From Tetrapyrgos nigripes (lineage: Eukaryota > Basidiomycota > Agaricomycetes > Agaricales > Campanellaceae): a DNA stretch of 64,000 nucleotides. Below, in pieces: positions 12,672-23,942 of the stretch (within the stretch, counting starts at the first letter, position 1; each line of letters starts with the position of its first letter). The translations under genes were made by a program, and so were the position numbers. The notes beneath the pieces are model-generated. The model worked only from the letters and a program-made list of their open reading frames with translations. It did not search any database and was not told where the DNA came from. The stretch lies in NCBI GenBank assembly GCA_013368315.1, contig JAACJM010000011.1, forward strand, positions 744,001 through 808,000. The letters are read 5' to 3'.

Positions 12672-12772
12672 TGTAAAGGATTAGGTCAGCCTGTGATAAA
12701 ACCCAACCTCCAACTGGACCAAAAGGCCACAACATTTGGTACAGTGTGAATACTGTCTAACGAACCGTTACA
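12672..12772 (-). repeat. Solo LTR of the TRIM family found at 57590–58022
   Basis: On the minus strand it runs from TGTAACGG to CCTTTACA. It shares GTGGCCTTTTGGTCCAGTTG and GCTGACCTAATCC with the two 119-bp LTRs at 57590 and 57904. It is about 18 bp shorter, lacking the part around CTCCATATATAGCG. No clear 5-bp duplication flanks it, so it is an old copy. Confidence 0.8.
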
Positions 12773-13087
12773 CCGTGGGTATATGTATATACTCAAAATA
12801 TACTCGGTAATGACGCTGTAGCTCACCTATCGTGAGATATTGCACTTTTGCACTTGGTGTGGATGCTTTACATAGCTAGCTCTGCTTGATTCATTTCAAG
12901 AGCAGTGCTTGGATGCAGCCTGAGCTGTTTTTCATTTTGGGTAGGCTCATGACCAACCTGCCTTACTTATTAGAAGCTGACGTGAGACGGGCTCAGTAGC
13001 TACCATACTATGGCAGGCTGATGGATCTTGTCTCCCGCGACTTGCACCAATTGTCAACCAATCATGCATAGCTGTTTCTATAGCCCT

Positions 13088-13117
13088 TTACAAGGCCGAA
13101 TGAAATGAGGGAGTGTC
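13088..13117 (-). repeat. Dispersed terminal motif, left-end orientation (partial)
   Basis: TTACAAGGCCGAATGAAATG followed by AGG matches the inverted form of the motif at 20591–20680 (reverse complement of CATTTCATTCGGCCTCGTAA). Outside it, 12773–13369 shows no supported gene. Confidence 0.5.
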
Positions 13118-14062
13118 CAACTGAATGACAAGCCAGCCCGGTGCATTACTCTTGTGGCGCATTGTTGCTGGTGACAGCAGATCCGATGGATACCCAAGTC
13201 TGATTCATGATGTGTTTGCTGGCTATCTACTACTATGTTATTAAATGAGTCAAAAGTGCGAAAGCTGTTAAGTCGCCCGCTACTCTGCTCTGCTCTAGCT
13301 AGTGCCAGCCAGTCGTCTTCGCATCGACACCCATCCTCAATAGCTTCCAACAAGCATGTCCTCTAAATCATGGCCTCTGGAATCAGTGAGGCAGAAATCA
13401 TAGGCCTGTGGCTCGGAACCCTATTCTGGGGAATATGCCTCCGTTCCCTTCTCTTCGACGAATCTGGATTAAAGAGTAAATTGAGCATCAACTGGCCTAT
13501 GTTTGGTGTCTGTATTGCGCTCTTCGCTTTTGCCAGCATTGATATAGCAACTGGTTTGTATCACAACATTCAAACTTTTATTCTCTATAATGGACCTGGT
13601 GGCTCAGACGCAGTATCCTGCAGGTATATCCTTGGTTTATCTGTGTCTGAAGAAAATCTCTAATTATTCTTGGACAGCAATCCAGTTCCTTGCTACCCAC
13701 TCCCAGACGCTGCTTGGGGACACAATACTTGTGAGCGGATTTTTCAGGATACTTATTGCTTCTCCTTGTCATGTCTTTTCGCAGATCTTTCGTTGCTTCA
13801 TCATATACAATCGCAATTGGAAGATTGTGGCAGTCTCCATCACACTTTGGATCAGAAGTGCAGTGGCCAGTGTTTTGGCATTGTACTATATCATCACCCT
13901 TGATACACATGCCCTCATCTCTGCATAGATCCTGCATCGGTCCTGACCCCTCCGATCATTTCTGTTCCATTGTCTTGAATATTTTGACTACATCAGGAAA
14001 AAATCTAAGTTCATACCGGGGTCTCCATAGCCCCAGTAGCAGTCATAGATGAGTAGTAACCT

Positions 14063-14079
14063 CCCCCCCCCCCCCCCCC
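14063..14079. repeat. Poly-C tract (17 nt)
   Basis: A C homopolymer lies inside the segment separating the two halves of 7TM copy 1. A G run occurs nearby at about 14768–14780. Confidence 0.9.
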
Positions 14080-14539
14080 TTTTACTGACTAGCACTGGTA
14101 GCCATAGCCAGTAATACCATAGCTTGGCACGCAGCTACCCAGTCTATGTATGCTATGAGGTGCTATGGAGGCTACCTAAGCCAACTTAGACTACATACTC
14201 ATAAGAGCACTAAAACTGTTCAGAGGATCAAATCTCGTAAAACAGACCAAAGAAGTTGAAGTCAAAAAAATTGTATTATTGAAGGTAAATACAAGCTAAA
14301 TATACATATGTATACCATCTTACATTCCCAAACAACTGCTTGCAAATCCATGCAGCCTGTACAAGTAAAGAGAAACAAAGCAGAAGACAACAAGGTAATA
14401 TGTAAATAGAGTCAGCAAGGACACAAGTGACTATCATCGTGTTAATGATACTGTTGCTGGACTGAGACATCAACTTGATGAGTATTAAGCCATTGAAGAG
14501 AAAGTGGATCAACCAGAAAGAAATTGAAGTTTCGAGGAC

Positions 14540-14720
14540 AGTGTTGACAACATTGAGGGGGAGCGAGCAGGTAGCGAGTTTTGAGGGGGAACATTGAGAG
14601 GTGGTAGATAGCAAACGTTGGGGGCAAAAACATTGAGGGAGAGTGGGTAGCTGTTGAGGGGGGGTGGGTAGCAAATGTTGGGGGCGAACATTGAGAGAGA
14701 GCATTGAGAGAAAGCTAGAT
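14540..14720. repeat. Degenerate minisatellite
   Basis: Imperfect units built from GTAGCAAACGTTGGGGGC, ACATTGAGGGGGA and similar strings repeat about five times. A 149-codon minus-strand ORF over this tract is only the translation of the repeat. Confidence 0.75.
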
Positions 14721-15609
14721 AGCAAAGCTATAAGACATTAAGCACCGGTCAGTGCTGAGAACGTTGAGGAGGGGGGGGGGGCAGGATGAGGTCAAGAATC
14801 GTCGCGTTGACGTGCCGTTGACGGTGAGGGAAGGAAAGAATGATCGTGCTTAGCGGATTTCAACATGGCGTGATTTTTGTAGTTCAGAACGTCAAAACTG
14901 TATAGTTGCGCCCGCAACTACGCCTAGCGGAGTTTGAATCAACTTAGAAATTTCGTTTTAGAGGTACATGTCCTTCCTGGCGAGTTGGCAGCTTTACCGC
15001 TTTTCTTCCTCTTCAACACTCTGCACTTATGGTTTGTCGTTTATGTATTCAATCAATCAAATCTCAATTGCGCTTCCATTCATAGAATAATATATTTGAT
15101 GGGTGTCAGTCTTTTTACCTTAACCCCTACTTTCGCCATCATGACTTTTTTCTTCTCTGTTATCAACAACACCTTTTGGGTTGGAGGCTGCCAATGACCC
15201 AGAGCCAAGTCAAGCTAGGCAACCTGTGCGTAAGAAGAGGAAATCACATCAGTAGTCAAGTAGCAAAGATAGTATTCGTTGTATGGTTAGTAGCTTCTAA
15301 GTATATCATACGTTGTCTAGTAATACAATGATGAACCGAAAACTGGCAGAAGTTGACTATCTGCACTTATACAGTTGTTCCGCCTCTTGAATGCTCCCTA
15401 GTCGCAGTGTCGTCCTATCAAAGACTACTCCATTCTATGTATAAACTAGGCCACTGCTACAGAACGCTACCTACGCTATTGAAAAGCCTGTAGCTCTGGT
15501 GAACTGATATTGCCACACGGATATCTTGGCACAAGTCAGGGTAGCAATTTATTTTTTTCCTGATGTACTTATGAGTGTTTCCGCTGTAATGCTGCCCCCT
15601 TGCGATATA

Positions 15610-15811
15610 CTGTACCATTTTGAATAGATGGAATGTTCACTGGTCACAGGTCACTGAGGCCATTTTTCAAGGAAAAATCTGTGACCATAAATTAGTCCAA
15701 AAAATTCCAATTTTGACCTTGGTCACACCTAAATTTGGAAGATTTCCAGGTCCCAGATCCAGAAAAATGTCACAGGTCACAATGCCTTTCCATCTATTCG
15801 AAATGGTACAG
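15610..15811. mobile_element. Mariner-type MITE (202 bp)
   Basis: The ends are inverted repeats of about 23 bp (CTGTACCATTTTGAATAGAT on the left; one mismatch in the right end). They are flanked by TA at 15608–15609 and 15812–15813. The interior carries repeated GGTCAC/GTGACC motifs and no ORF of note. TA duplication and size fit a non-autonomous Tc1/mariner derivative, but the ends differ from those of the autonomous element at 48581. Confidence 0.75.
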
Positions 15812-17040
15812 TACTCACAAGTCATGTGCATTTCCCAGCTCTGCTTGTCCTTCGTATCTGAATTATCGACCGCTTGAACCAGCAATCCAGTGCTTTATCC
15901 TTCTCAGATAACTCTCGAGAAGGAACTAGAAGAAATCGCATTAGCAGGCTTCAATGGGTGATGTACACAATCATCAAATCAGGCGCAATGTACACTATGG
16001 TAGCGATTATGACCTTCATTACTTACGTTTCAAAAAGCAACGCAACGCATAGGATTTCCGCTGTGGTGAACCCTCCAAATCCAGATATTCTACTACAAGA
16101 TTCTATTTCAGTGAACTTACTACCGTATTACAGGAAATCCAAGTTGTTGGAATCACATTCAACTTGATCATCATCCAGGCTGCTGAGTGTAGGACAATTG
16201 ACTACACCACGGGAGCCTCCAGCAATGCTCTCGCCACTGGAGCAACCACAGCTGGCAGTGATGGAAACCTTGAAGTCATTGTTTCACAGCAGACGGACCA
16301 CTTTCATGACGGTGAGGAAAGCAGGATTAAAAAAGATATTGAACATAGTTCTTGGCCATGGTCGGAGTAATGTTATTGGTATACTTGGTATACTTGTAAT
16401 CCTATTCTTTCTGGGTCTTCGTCAAGTCTTCGTACGATGCACTTTGCATTATCATTACGAATTGGTTCCTGTGTGCTCCTGTATTTATTTGGTATGTACA
16501 AACTAGGATGGAAATATTTGGCACACTGGGCTTCCAGTAGTGCCACCCAGTTAATAGGTGGAAGATTCATGGATAGATGAACATCATCCACAAGTCAAAT
16601 CACAGGTATCTGAGGCTTGGACTCTGAGAAAAGACTGATTCTCCCAATGTAAAGGGTAACCTTCGGGGTAAACTTGAATGCCCTGAGTTTTCAAATGATA
16701 ATGGTTATAGGAGTAGGAGCTTCAATGACCCGTGCTTTGATGGATAGTGGAAGGCTCTGAAGTTTCCTTTGAGATAGTGAGACTGTGGGGAATGAGGCGT
16801 AAGAGTACTGAATGACAATTGTACTCACCGGAAAAGCTCCTTTGATATTTTTTCATCGCTGTGGCGGCTTCTGAGTTGAGAAAGTTACCTCCTGCCTTGC
16901 TTCTGCCTGACTTCCTTTGGAATCTCCCTTTTTGCAAGCTGTCCTGCAAAGTTTTTTTTAGATCCTGTATCATAATATATCGACAATGTTGCGTGGTACG
17001 AGTCCCTTGGAAAGGCCTTGTAATAGAATAAAGGTGGTAG

Positions 17041-17325
17041 TACTGATCATCAAAACAAGATGGTAGCAAAAATTGAATGGAAGCTATAAGTATCTAACAA
17101 AATAGAGATACCATTAATCTATCGCAACTTTGCCTCAATTAGTACATACTGATCATCAAAACAAGATGGTAACAAAAGGTTGGATCAAGTTAGATGCAAG
17201 CTAACATATTCTATCTTATAAAACGAGGATGACTCGTACAGTGGCCCACACTGACGGTGGAGCCATAGTTTGTGGTACATGAAAGATGGTAACAAAGGGT
17301 TGGATGTGAGCTGATAAGGATCATA
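17041..17325 (+). repeat. Local tandem duplication, about 106-bp period
   Basis: TACTGATCATCAAAACAAGA followed by TGGTAxCAAAA occurs at 17041 and 17147, and a third weaker copy (AAGATGGTAACAAAGGGTTG) near 17284. ATCTTATAAAA also recurs (17214 and 17342). The array lies just upstream of 7TM copy 2. The stretch 16381–17040 contains no gene I can support. Confidence 0.7.
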
Positions 17326-17342
17326 TACCATCTAAGTAGTAT

Positions 17343-17352
17343 CTTATAAAAG
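17343..17352 (+). promoter_or_regulatory. TATA-like box of 7TM copy 2
   Basis: CTTATAAAAG lies about 40–45 bp upstream of the ATG at 17392. Confidence 0.45.
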
Positions 17353-17391
17353 ATATGGATCACACACTCTGCCTCCACCCAAACTTTGAAG

Positions 17392-19062
17392 ATGTCCATC
17401 TCTGATGTCTCTGCCTGTTTCATAACCACCATCACACTGGGTGCAAACACTTGTAATTCCTTGGATATACAGAGGAATTACACAAGACTTACACTGGTAC
17501 ACTCAATATGTAAGTCCACTTGACTTACTGAAGTATTACCAAGGACCACTGTGAGACTTCATGCCTTACAATAGTCATATATAATTGTTCTATTTTTCTT
17601 GGTCTCTGGTAATACTTCAGTAAGTCAAGTGTACTTACATATTGAGTGTACCAGTGTAAGTCTTATGTAATCCCTCTGTATATCCAAGGAATTACAAGTG
17701 TTTGCACCCAGTGTCATATCAACCTTTATCTATGGCAGCTTCTTTGTCCTTTGGCTTGTCTCAATGGTATTCACGCTGCAAAGGAAGAAGGATGCCAATT
17801 CTGGCTCTTCCCTACACATCCATGCGTCATAGTGCTTCTCGCTCTACTAAAGTGTCCACTGGCCATTGGCAGTGCTTTGCTGTTTATCTTGGTTACTGCG
17901 GTATGTTACTCTTACAAATTTGCTTGCCATTTTCACTAAGAAACCATTACATATGTCTGATAGCATTGGGTAATCAGTGTTGCACATTCAGTATCCATTG
18001 GGATCCACAGCAATGCTGAGCTCGAGCAATTTGTTTTCAATGAAGTCAACAGTACCCTACATGGCATTGTTGTTGTAGCTTCAGTCTTTACTAGTGACTG
18101 TCTCATTGCAAGTATATCAGTCTCTCTCTGTAATCTCACAAATACTAAAACCACTTACCTATTCAACTTGACCATACTCTCAGACTTATAGGCTATGGAT
18201 AATTTGGGGTCACAAATTCAAGGCAATCATTATCCCTATTCTGACAATGTGTGGTGCGGTAGGCAAGTATTTACATTTTTCAATCAGTTGGTTTAAGAAC
18301 TCAACAGTGACAAAATTATTTATATAGCTTGCAGTATTGCTTCTGGAAGAGTAAATCACTTTCAGCTCTTCCAAAGGTTGACATTTGGTGCAATATTCCT
18401 GACATTCTGGTAATTATTTTTGAGCTTTGTTATTCACTTATACCATGAGTTGATTGCTTTTTCTTGGGTTTAAATAACAAATGCTTATTGCACTGGTATG
18501 TGATTGTCACAATAACATGTACTTAGATTTGGAATGACATGACTTATCATTTCAACTTTAGCTTTGATTGTATGGAAAATAGTGAAAATTCAAAAAAGAA
18601 AAATGCATATTCAAGGAAATAGTACTGCAATAGTAGGTTTATCCCATTCTCAAGGGGGGAAATGTCAAACTGAACATGAATTATAATCTAGAAAATCCTA
18701 GTCATATTTGTAGAAAGCGCAGCCCTCTACCTGTAAGTTTCCGGCAAAATTGAAGTCAAGGGAGTTTGCAAGGATACCTGCAAAATAACTCCCCCAACCT
18801 GGCTCTCAACTCTCTCTGCTAACAACAGTCTATAAACAGGATCTGGACAGCTCTTGTGATGATTGTTAATCCACTTTCTCAACCACTATATTTGCCATTG
18901 TTGGATATTGGACCAGAGATTAGTGGGATTGCGTGTACTATGATCAATGTCAGAGTTGGTTTGGGGTGGGCTGCAGAGCAGGGACAGGACGGATCCGACG
19001 GGGATTATGTAGAACCTTTACCAAGAAATCGGCGCTGGCGGGATCCATCCACTGAAGTTTAA
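17392..19062 (+). pseudogene. 7TM-like membrane protein gene, copy 2, exon 1 split by a CACTA MITE
   Basis: ATG 17392 begins MSISDVSACF. After 43 nt the exon is cut at a TCA by the element at 17435–17713. Beyond the second TCA the frame resumes exactly (…TTI + ISTFIYGSFF), giving a first membrane helix followed by QRKK. One further frame change lies at about 17810–17830 before LALLKCPLAI. Later exons read STLHGIVVVASVFTSDCLI, then across an apparent GC–AG intron (gcaagt...tatag) LWIIWGHKFKAIIIP; then ALIVWKIVKI, ILVIFVESAALYL, and after a gtaagt intron GPEISGIACTMINVRV with a hydrophilic tail to the stop at 19062. These match the family core seen in copies 1 and 3. The MITE and the shift suggest a pseudogene. 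Confidence 0.7.
17435..17713. mobile_element. CACTA-like foldback MITE (279 bp)
   Basis: Two 107-bp arms (17435–17541 and 17607–17713) are inverted copies with about three mismatches around a 65-bp loop. The ends are CACTGGGTGC and GCACCCAGTG, and a 3-bp duplication TCA flanks them (17432–17434, 17714–17716). CACTR termini with a 3-bp duplication are the hallmark of CACTA (En/Spm) elements. Removing the insert with one TCA restores the reading frame of the host exon, which independently fixes the boundaries. Confidence 0.85.
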
Positions 19063-20590
19063 TTAAAGACCAACTCGAAATTCTCTGATGTCGAAAGACA
19101 GCCTGAACCCTGAACGTTGCTTTGTAGTCAAAAGGGAATTTTCAGAGTATTTTTCTACAATTCGCAGCAGTCTTTATGCCGGATTTTGAATTATTCACTT
19201 CGAAGTTTTATGCACTCAGAAATCTTAAGAGTGATGATCGAGTGCAGAAAAAATAAACACGAAAATCCAGCCCAGGCTATGGCGTTGATGTTGATCAAGT
19301 TGGCCATAATACAACGAGATTGTATCATGCTGGGTACGTACAGTATTATTCACCTTAGCAAAGATGTCTCGCTCCACCGAGTTCCCACCGAGTCGACATT
19401 GGAAAGACTTACAGATCTGTGGTTAGACTAGACAAAATTATCGTCTAGAGTCTCAACATCATCAACAATGTCATCGCTAACACGTTGTCTGGGGTAGCTA
19501 CTGAGTCATCTGCCTGCCAACTCAAGCTCGGGGCACCGGCGACAGTTGGCCGACAGAAGTTATGATTTATCGCTATGTAATATATTCCCGCAAGTCAACT
19601 TGCTAGTCAAGTGAAACCGCGTCCAAACCACGTCCTATTCAATCCTAATACATGACTGCGTCAACCAGCGCACTCCAGAACCTTTCTGGCTCGTCCCATT
19701 GAGCCTGTGACACATTTAACATCAGCGTAATCCCCAAAAAAGATACTTGACTTGAACCCTTACCAAATGATTCGCTCCCTCAATCTCCCTAAACACCGTC
19801 GATCTAGCCTTCACACTGGGATCCTTACACCTCTTCTCTCCTCAAACTATGCCAAAACACAATAACACGGTGCTTTTAACCCTGTCAACTACACGACGTC
19901 TACTTTCAGTAGGGCAAAGCCACCATGATCTGGGTCCGGATCCCAAAGCTCTCTATATACCTGCTTCTTAATCCTCCCCTGCATACTATTTTGTACCGGG
20001 AAGCTGGCCACGATAGCGTCTTTTGACAATTCCTCTTGACAACAATGTGCTGTTGCCCCAAATAGGGTGTCTATGGATAGTGTACTATCTTGGCTATAAT
20101 ATGTATGAGAATGGGATTTTTTCTATTGAAACTGCCGGCTCAGTGAATATTTTCCTGCGACAAGTCGAAATTTGGCCAAGACCGGGAAGCTGGCCACGCG
20201 TGAGAATATTTGTAAGTTGCCAGTCCGCATCACCAACGTCGTCCGTTTCTCGTCCAGTTAATCGCTCATCTACCTCTCCAGGCATGTGTAGCTATGCTAT
20301 AAAGATATATTGACCTATCCCAAGTGTTTCGGGGTGCTAAAAAGCTTTATATTTCTGGACTTTCCTCTCCTTTCCTTCTTACACTCCATACGCACTACTT
20401 TGTACCACCCCCCGAATAACATATCCATAGATAGGAATCATGTTTGGGATAACCTACAGACACAGCAAGGTGTGAAAATTAGTGAGTGGTCAGACTCTAT
20501 TGAGACAGGTACTAAGCGTAACTTGTGGACTTGGTCACATACTGCAACGGCATACTGAGACCAAAATCACATGGAAGATTATGCGGAATG
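19063..20590. other. Intergenic stretch without recognisable gene
   Basis: No coding pattern is supported. A short direct repeat, ACCGGGAAGCTGGCCACG, occurs at about 19996 and 20179. Confidence 0.5.
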
Positions 20591-20680
20591 AAACGGACAG
20601 GTAAAATAGGGAACACTTAAACATAGCCACACGCGGAAGAGAGTGTAGGAAACTCAGCCTCATTTCATTCGGCCTCGTAA
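20591..20680 (+). repeat. Dispersed terminal motif, right-end orientation (copy 2)
   Basis: The clearest copy: GGGAACACTTAAACATAGCC, ACGCGGAAGAGAGTGT, AACTCAGCCTCATTTCATTC and GGCCTCGTAA. The first half of the same copy aligns with 22290–22363 (CGGGAACAATTAA). Confidence 0.7.
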
Positions 20681-21254
20681 CTTTTTGGGTAAGGACTGAG
20701 TGAACACGGTCTCGGGTAGAAGCAACTGATTTGAGGGACCAAAAAGCTTCACAGGTGCGTAACTTGACCTTCAATCTTACTTACTGAGCATGATTCATGG
20801 TGATTTTCCTTTAGCCCGTGCATTCAAGAGATGTCGAGATTGGGAGGTTTTGTCGTTGTTGCTTTTCTTCTGCTTCCTCCATCCAGTTCTGTGATGTCAC
20901 GACAAGCACGATTTTGGCGGGCGCTGCCAAATGCGACAACGGACTTGCAAAAATCGACGTCCTTGACCTTCAAAAAAAGTTTTTTAGGGACTATCATATT
21001 TGTAGGATTTAAAGTTTGCTCTATAAGATTATATAGGTCAAAAAAATACAATTTTTAAGTGGAATTTGACCGAGTACAGTGTACACTAGTGTAGCAAGAG
21101 TATGTATGGTTAAAGAGGGGAGACATATCACCCCTACGAAGCCCTCGGGTGGTTCTGAGATCAACGCGAGCCGTTCTCGTGGGGTTCTGCACCTAGAAAA
21201 CGTGTTGTTGGATGGTAAACAAGGTTTTCAGTAGGATTCTCACGGGTCTGTGTG

Positions 21255-21311
21255 TTACGAGGCCCTTTAGGGTCTCGTTCTTATAACCTGACGTTTCTGC
21301 GTGTGGCTATG
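21255..21311 (-). repeat. Dispersed terminal motif, left-end orientation
   Basis: It starts TTACGAGGCCC and ends TTTCTGCGTGTGGCTATG, the reverse complement of the motif's outer and inner blocks. A matching GGCCTCGTTA follows at about 21450. Confidence 0.6.
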
Positions 21312-21623
21312 CTCGATAACTCCACCGGTCCCCGGTGCCATTTGATCACCGTAACCGGTCATCGGCCGTTGCCGCAAAGACGCGTGATCTGCAACGCTCA
21401 TCATCTTTCACCCTTACTCATCGCTGCTCACCATCCATGAACTGATTACTTGGGCCTCGTTACTGCCACGCGAAGCGGTGGCCCACAGCTCCTTCATCTA
21501 TTTGAGCAGGCGGTCGACTTGGCGTGGTGTCTCTGCAACTCATTAGCAAGCCCGAAAATACAATGGAGTCTTAGTTCACAACAAGATGGGGTTGTGCAAG
21601 GGTTTAAATAAGGATTGACAGTA

Positions 21624-22363
21624 TTACGAGGCCAAATGAAATGAGGATGAGTTGTTTACACTCCCTTTCTGCTGGTGGCTATGTTCTTACATTCCCGAGT
21701 TCTTCTCTCCGATTTTCCCAAGGTCGGTCATCAGGCCCTATTCCAATCTGGATTCCAATTTCTTTTCCGAGTGATACAGAGCTCGACATGTATTTCTGTT
21801 GACTCAATTTGCTGTCACATCACTAGCTGCTCTTATGTATTTTCATACCCTATATTATACCCTTGATCATACTCTGCTGGAAATAGAAAGGCCTCGTATT
21901 CGCCACGCGTTAGCGTTGGCCCACAACCACTTCATATTGGGTACTGCCGAGCGCATCATTGGATGAAGGGGGTTGGCCAGCGCCGAGGCCAAAGGGTGCA
22001 GGTCCCGGGAACAGTGAAGTACAGATTATCCTTTATGGAGAAATGGTATACAACTATAAATTAGGCAGAAGACGTATGAGAAGCTGTAATGAGCAAAGAG
22101 TGCGATCCACAAAGTCAGAAAGCAATTCGATAGTCAATCAAGACGTTTTCAGATGCGTGGCTAATCATCATAAAATTTTTTTGAATAGGGGGTAAAATGA
22201 CTAGATTGGCCCGGGCGTGTAACAGTCGAGTATGAGAATTGAAGAACATAATGCGGCTCATAAGTCACGGCAAGGGTTCGGAAATAGACGGGCAGAGAAA
22301 ATCGGGAACAATTAAAGCAGAAAAAGAGTGTGAGAAACTCAGCCTCATTCTTCGGTCTCGTAA
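21624..22363. mobile_element. Possible inverted-repeat element with TTACGAGGCC ends (about 740 bp)
   Basis: The left end reads TTACGAGGCCAAATGAAATG then AGG, and about 67 bp of motif to 21690. The right end (22290–22363) reads AACTCAGCCTCATTCTTCGG then TCTCGTAA. A second internal GGCCTCGTA at about 21892 is followed by GCCACGCG and TGGCCCACA, which also follow the GGCCTCGTTA at 21450, so the region has been duplicated or nested. TA is present at both outer edges, but no longer duplication is clear. No transposase is present. Confidence 0.45.
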
Positions 22364-22460
22364 CTTTGCTCGCCCTCCTTTCTGCTTTTTGTCAAATAAA
22401 GCTAAACTCTAGTATTTTCATTGAGGATAAGTAAGTCAATCGATCTCTTGTCTTATAAAA

Positions 22461-23195
22461 TTAATTGCCACTAGAGTTAGGCATCCCAATGAGCTTCCAA
22501 ACATCACCTCCTTGCTTGCCCGCCTCTGTGATCGTAGTCGGCTGTCCCGCACTGATAAACCAAACCCTCAGCTTCTGCGTACCATTGTCATCCTCTCGCA
22601 TTGCCCACAGCGCTTTATTCTTTGCAACGACTGCTTGAAATAGCTCGGAAGTGACGCAGTCAGTACAACTGGCACCGCCTCGCACGCCGCTCGGATTCGT
22701 GGCTGAGATAGCAGAAGTTTGGAAGACGTATTCACTGAGGATGCTGGTGGTGGAGAAGAAGTATAGGTGCCACTGTCAATGTGGATAATAGTCAGTAACC
22801 TAGTTAAAAGCATCACAAACAACTGGCAATTCCCTCACCTCGTTCAAATTGTCGTCACCAACCGCGGCCAGAGGAGTACTGAGTAACGCTTCGGCTTTGG
22901 GGACGATCTGGACGTCGCAAGTAGTCTGTCCTCCGGATTCCCAGTGACCGGAAACGCAACTTGACCAGATACTGCCATCGGAACGCTGGTAGAATACTCT
23001 TGAATCGCCATTGGATGTCTGGATGCCGGCAACAGTCGAGAGAGGAGCCATAGCGAAAGCAGTAGCGGCTAAAGGAGATGCGGCAGCTACAGTTCCAAAC
23101 AAGAATAGCAGCTAAGTATGGTCATTAGATTTTCAACGGACAAATGAAATTCATCATGTTTGACTTACCGATAGAGATACTAGTGATAGTTTCAT
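22461..23195 (-). CDS. Small secreted cysteine-containing protein, 203 aa, three exons
   Basis: Exons are 23195–23169, 23111–22839 and 22772–22461, with GT–AG introns of 57 and 66 nt, all in phase 0. The joined frame is 612 nt with a single stop. Exon 1 (MKLSLVSLS) and the start of exon 2 (LLFLFGTVAAA) form a signal peptide, so the protein should be secreted. The mature part has RVFYQRSDGSIWSSC, which resembles a repeat of fungal fucose-binding or WD-like lectins (a V/Y-Y-Q-x-x-D-G-x-I-x pattern). It has four cysteines (two in exon 2, two as CTDC in exon 3), enough for two disulfides. The lectin link is weak inference. The gene looks intact and is surrounded by transposons, a common setting for small secreted proteins. 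Confidence 0.85.
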
Positions 23196-23274
23196 AACTG
23201 AAGAAAGTACGTGAGGTGTTCAAAAGCGAAGCTCTTGGGGAAGCTGCTGGTAGACCAAATGCTCAATGTGGTTC

Positions 23275-23282
23275 TTTTTATA
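23275..23282 (-). promoter_or_regulatory. TATA box of the secreted-protein gene
   Basis: TATAAAAA on the minus strand lies about 80 bp upstream of the start codon at 23195. Confidence 0.6.
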
Positions 23283-23465
23283 CAAACAGCTAACCCACTA
23301 AGGCTCGAAAGTAGGGTCCTCGACCTGAGATAAAATAAAATCAGCCCTGAAGGCGGCCTGTTGAGGGACATAGGTACCTCAAATCCCCTGGAATTTCAAT
23401 ATCAACTGTCAGGCTTCCAAAGGACTTCTCGTATGAGCCGCCGACTGGGAAAGTATTCAAATTCT

Positions 23466-23565
23466 ACCTTCGCGCACAATGTCCGACCTTCGCGCATAAT
23501 ACTTGACCTTCGCACATAATACTTGACCTTCGCGCATAATGCCTGACCTTCGCGCACAATGTCCA
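23466..23565 (+). repeat. Left subterminal array, five 20-bp units
   Basis: The unit is ACCTTCGCGCATAATACTTG with small variants; outermost and innermost units end in CACAATGTCC. Probably a set of transposase-binding sites. Confidence 0.92.
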
Positions 23566-23942
23566 ACATTTGATTCTGTGTCCTGCCTTTAGACTTACCA
23601 ATAGATATGTTCCTGATATATGCAGAAAGCTGTGCTCATATCAGCATGTGCCGCTCTGAGTCTTGTATCATGTTGTGGCTGGCTTTTCTCTTACTAGACT
23701 ATTTTCTGGTATTTCCTGGAGTATTATCTTCATCAGAAAAATGACGCTTGGCTTCAGGGAAGCCTACTGCTGATTCAGGGGTATCTTGAAGGTGAGTTCA
23801 CAGTCATTCCCACACTCAAGTTGAAGAACAAGATCTGACAATTTCACCTTAATCTTTAAGATTCAATTTCTTATAGCCAGTCTCATACCTCAGTAATTAA
23901 CTAGTGTTGACACCTTGTTAGATACAAAATAGAATAATATAA

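Larger units (their letters stand above)
13370..16380 (+). pseudogene. 7TM-like basidiomycete membrane protein gene, copy 1, disrupted
   Basis: ATG 13370 starts a protein of the large family of multi-pass membrane proteins expanded in Agaricomycetes; their function is unknown. The first exon (to about 13612–13623) reads MASGISEAEI, then hydrophobic segments and the motif YHNIQTF..YNGPGG. After an intron comes LLGDTIL. A 54-nt intron (13731–13784, gtgagc...cgcag) joins it in frame to IFRCFIIYNRNWKIV, the family's GD-x-L-I-Y/F-R-C core. Remnants of the next helix (IVLNILTTS near 13970–13997) are out of frame. The C-terminal half resumes about 1.9 kb later: VMYTIIKSGAMYTM, YVSKSNA and, after a further intron, GITFNLIII (about 15950–16200). 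The central gap (about 14000–15870) holds homopolymers, a minisatellite and a MITE. Exon edges are my estimates. Confidence 0.7.

Noticed and set aside
14276..14725. 149-codon minus-strand ORF
   Set aside because: It translates a degenerate minisatellite; residues repeat with the DNA unit and there is no independent coding signal.
23460..23570. CRISPR-like array
   Set aside because: Units of 20 bp abut without spacers and are mirrored 6 kb away at the other end of a transposon; the genome is eukaryotic.
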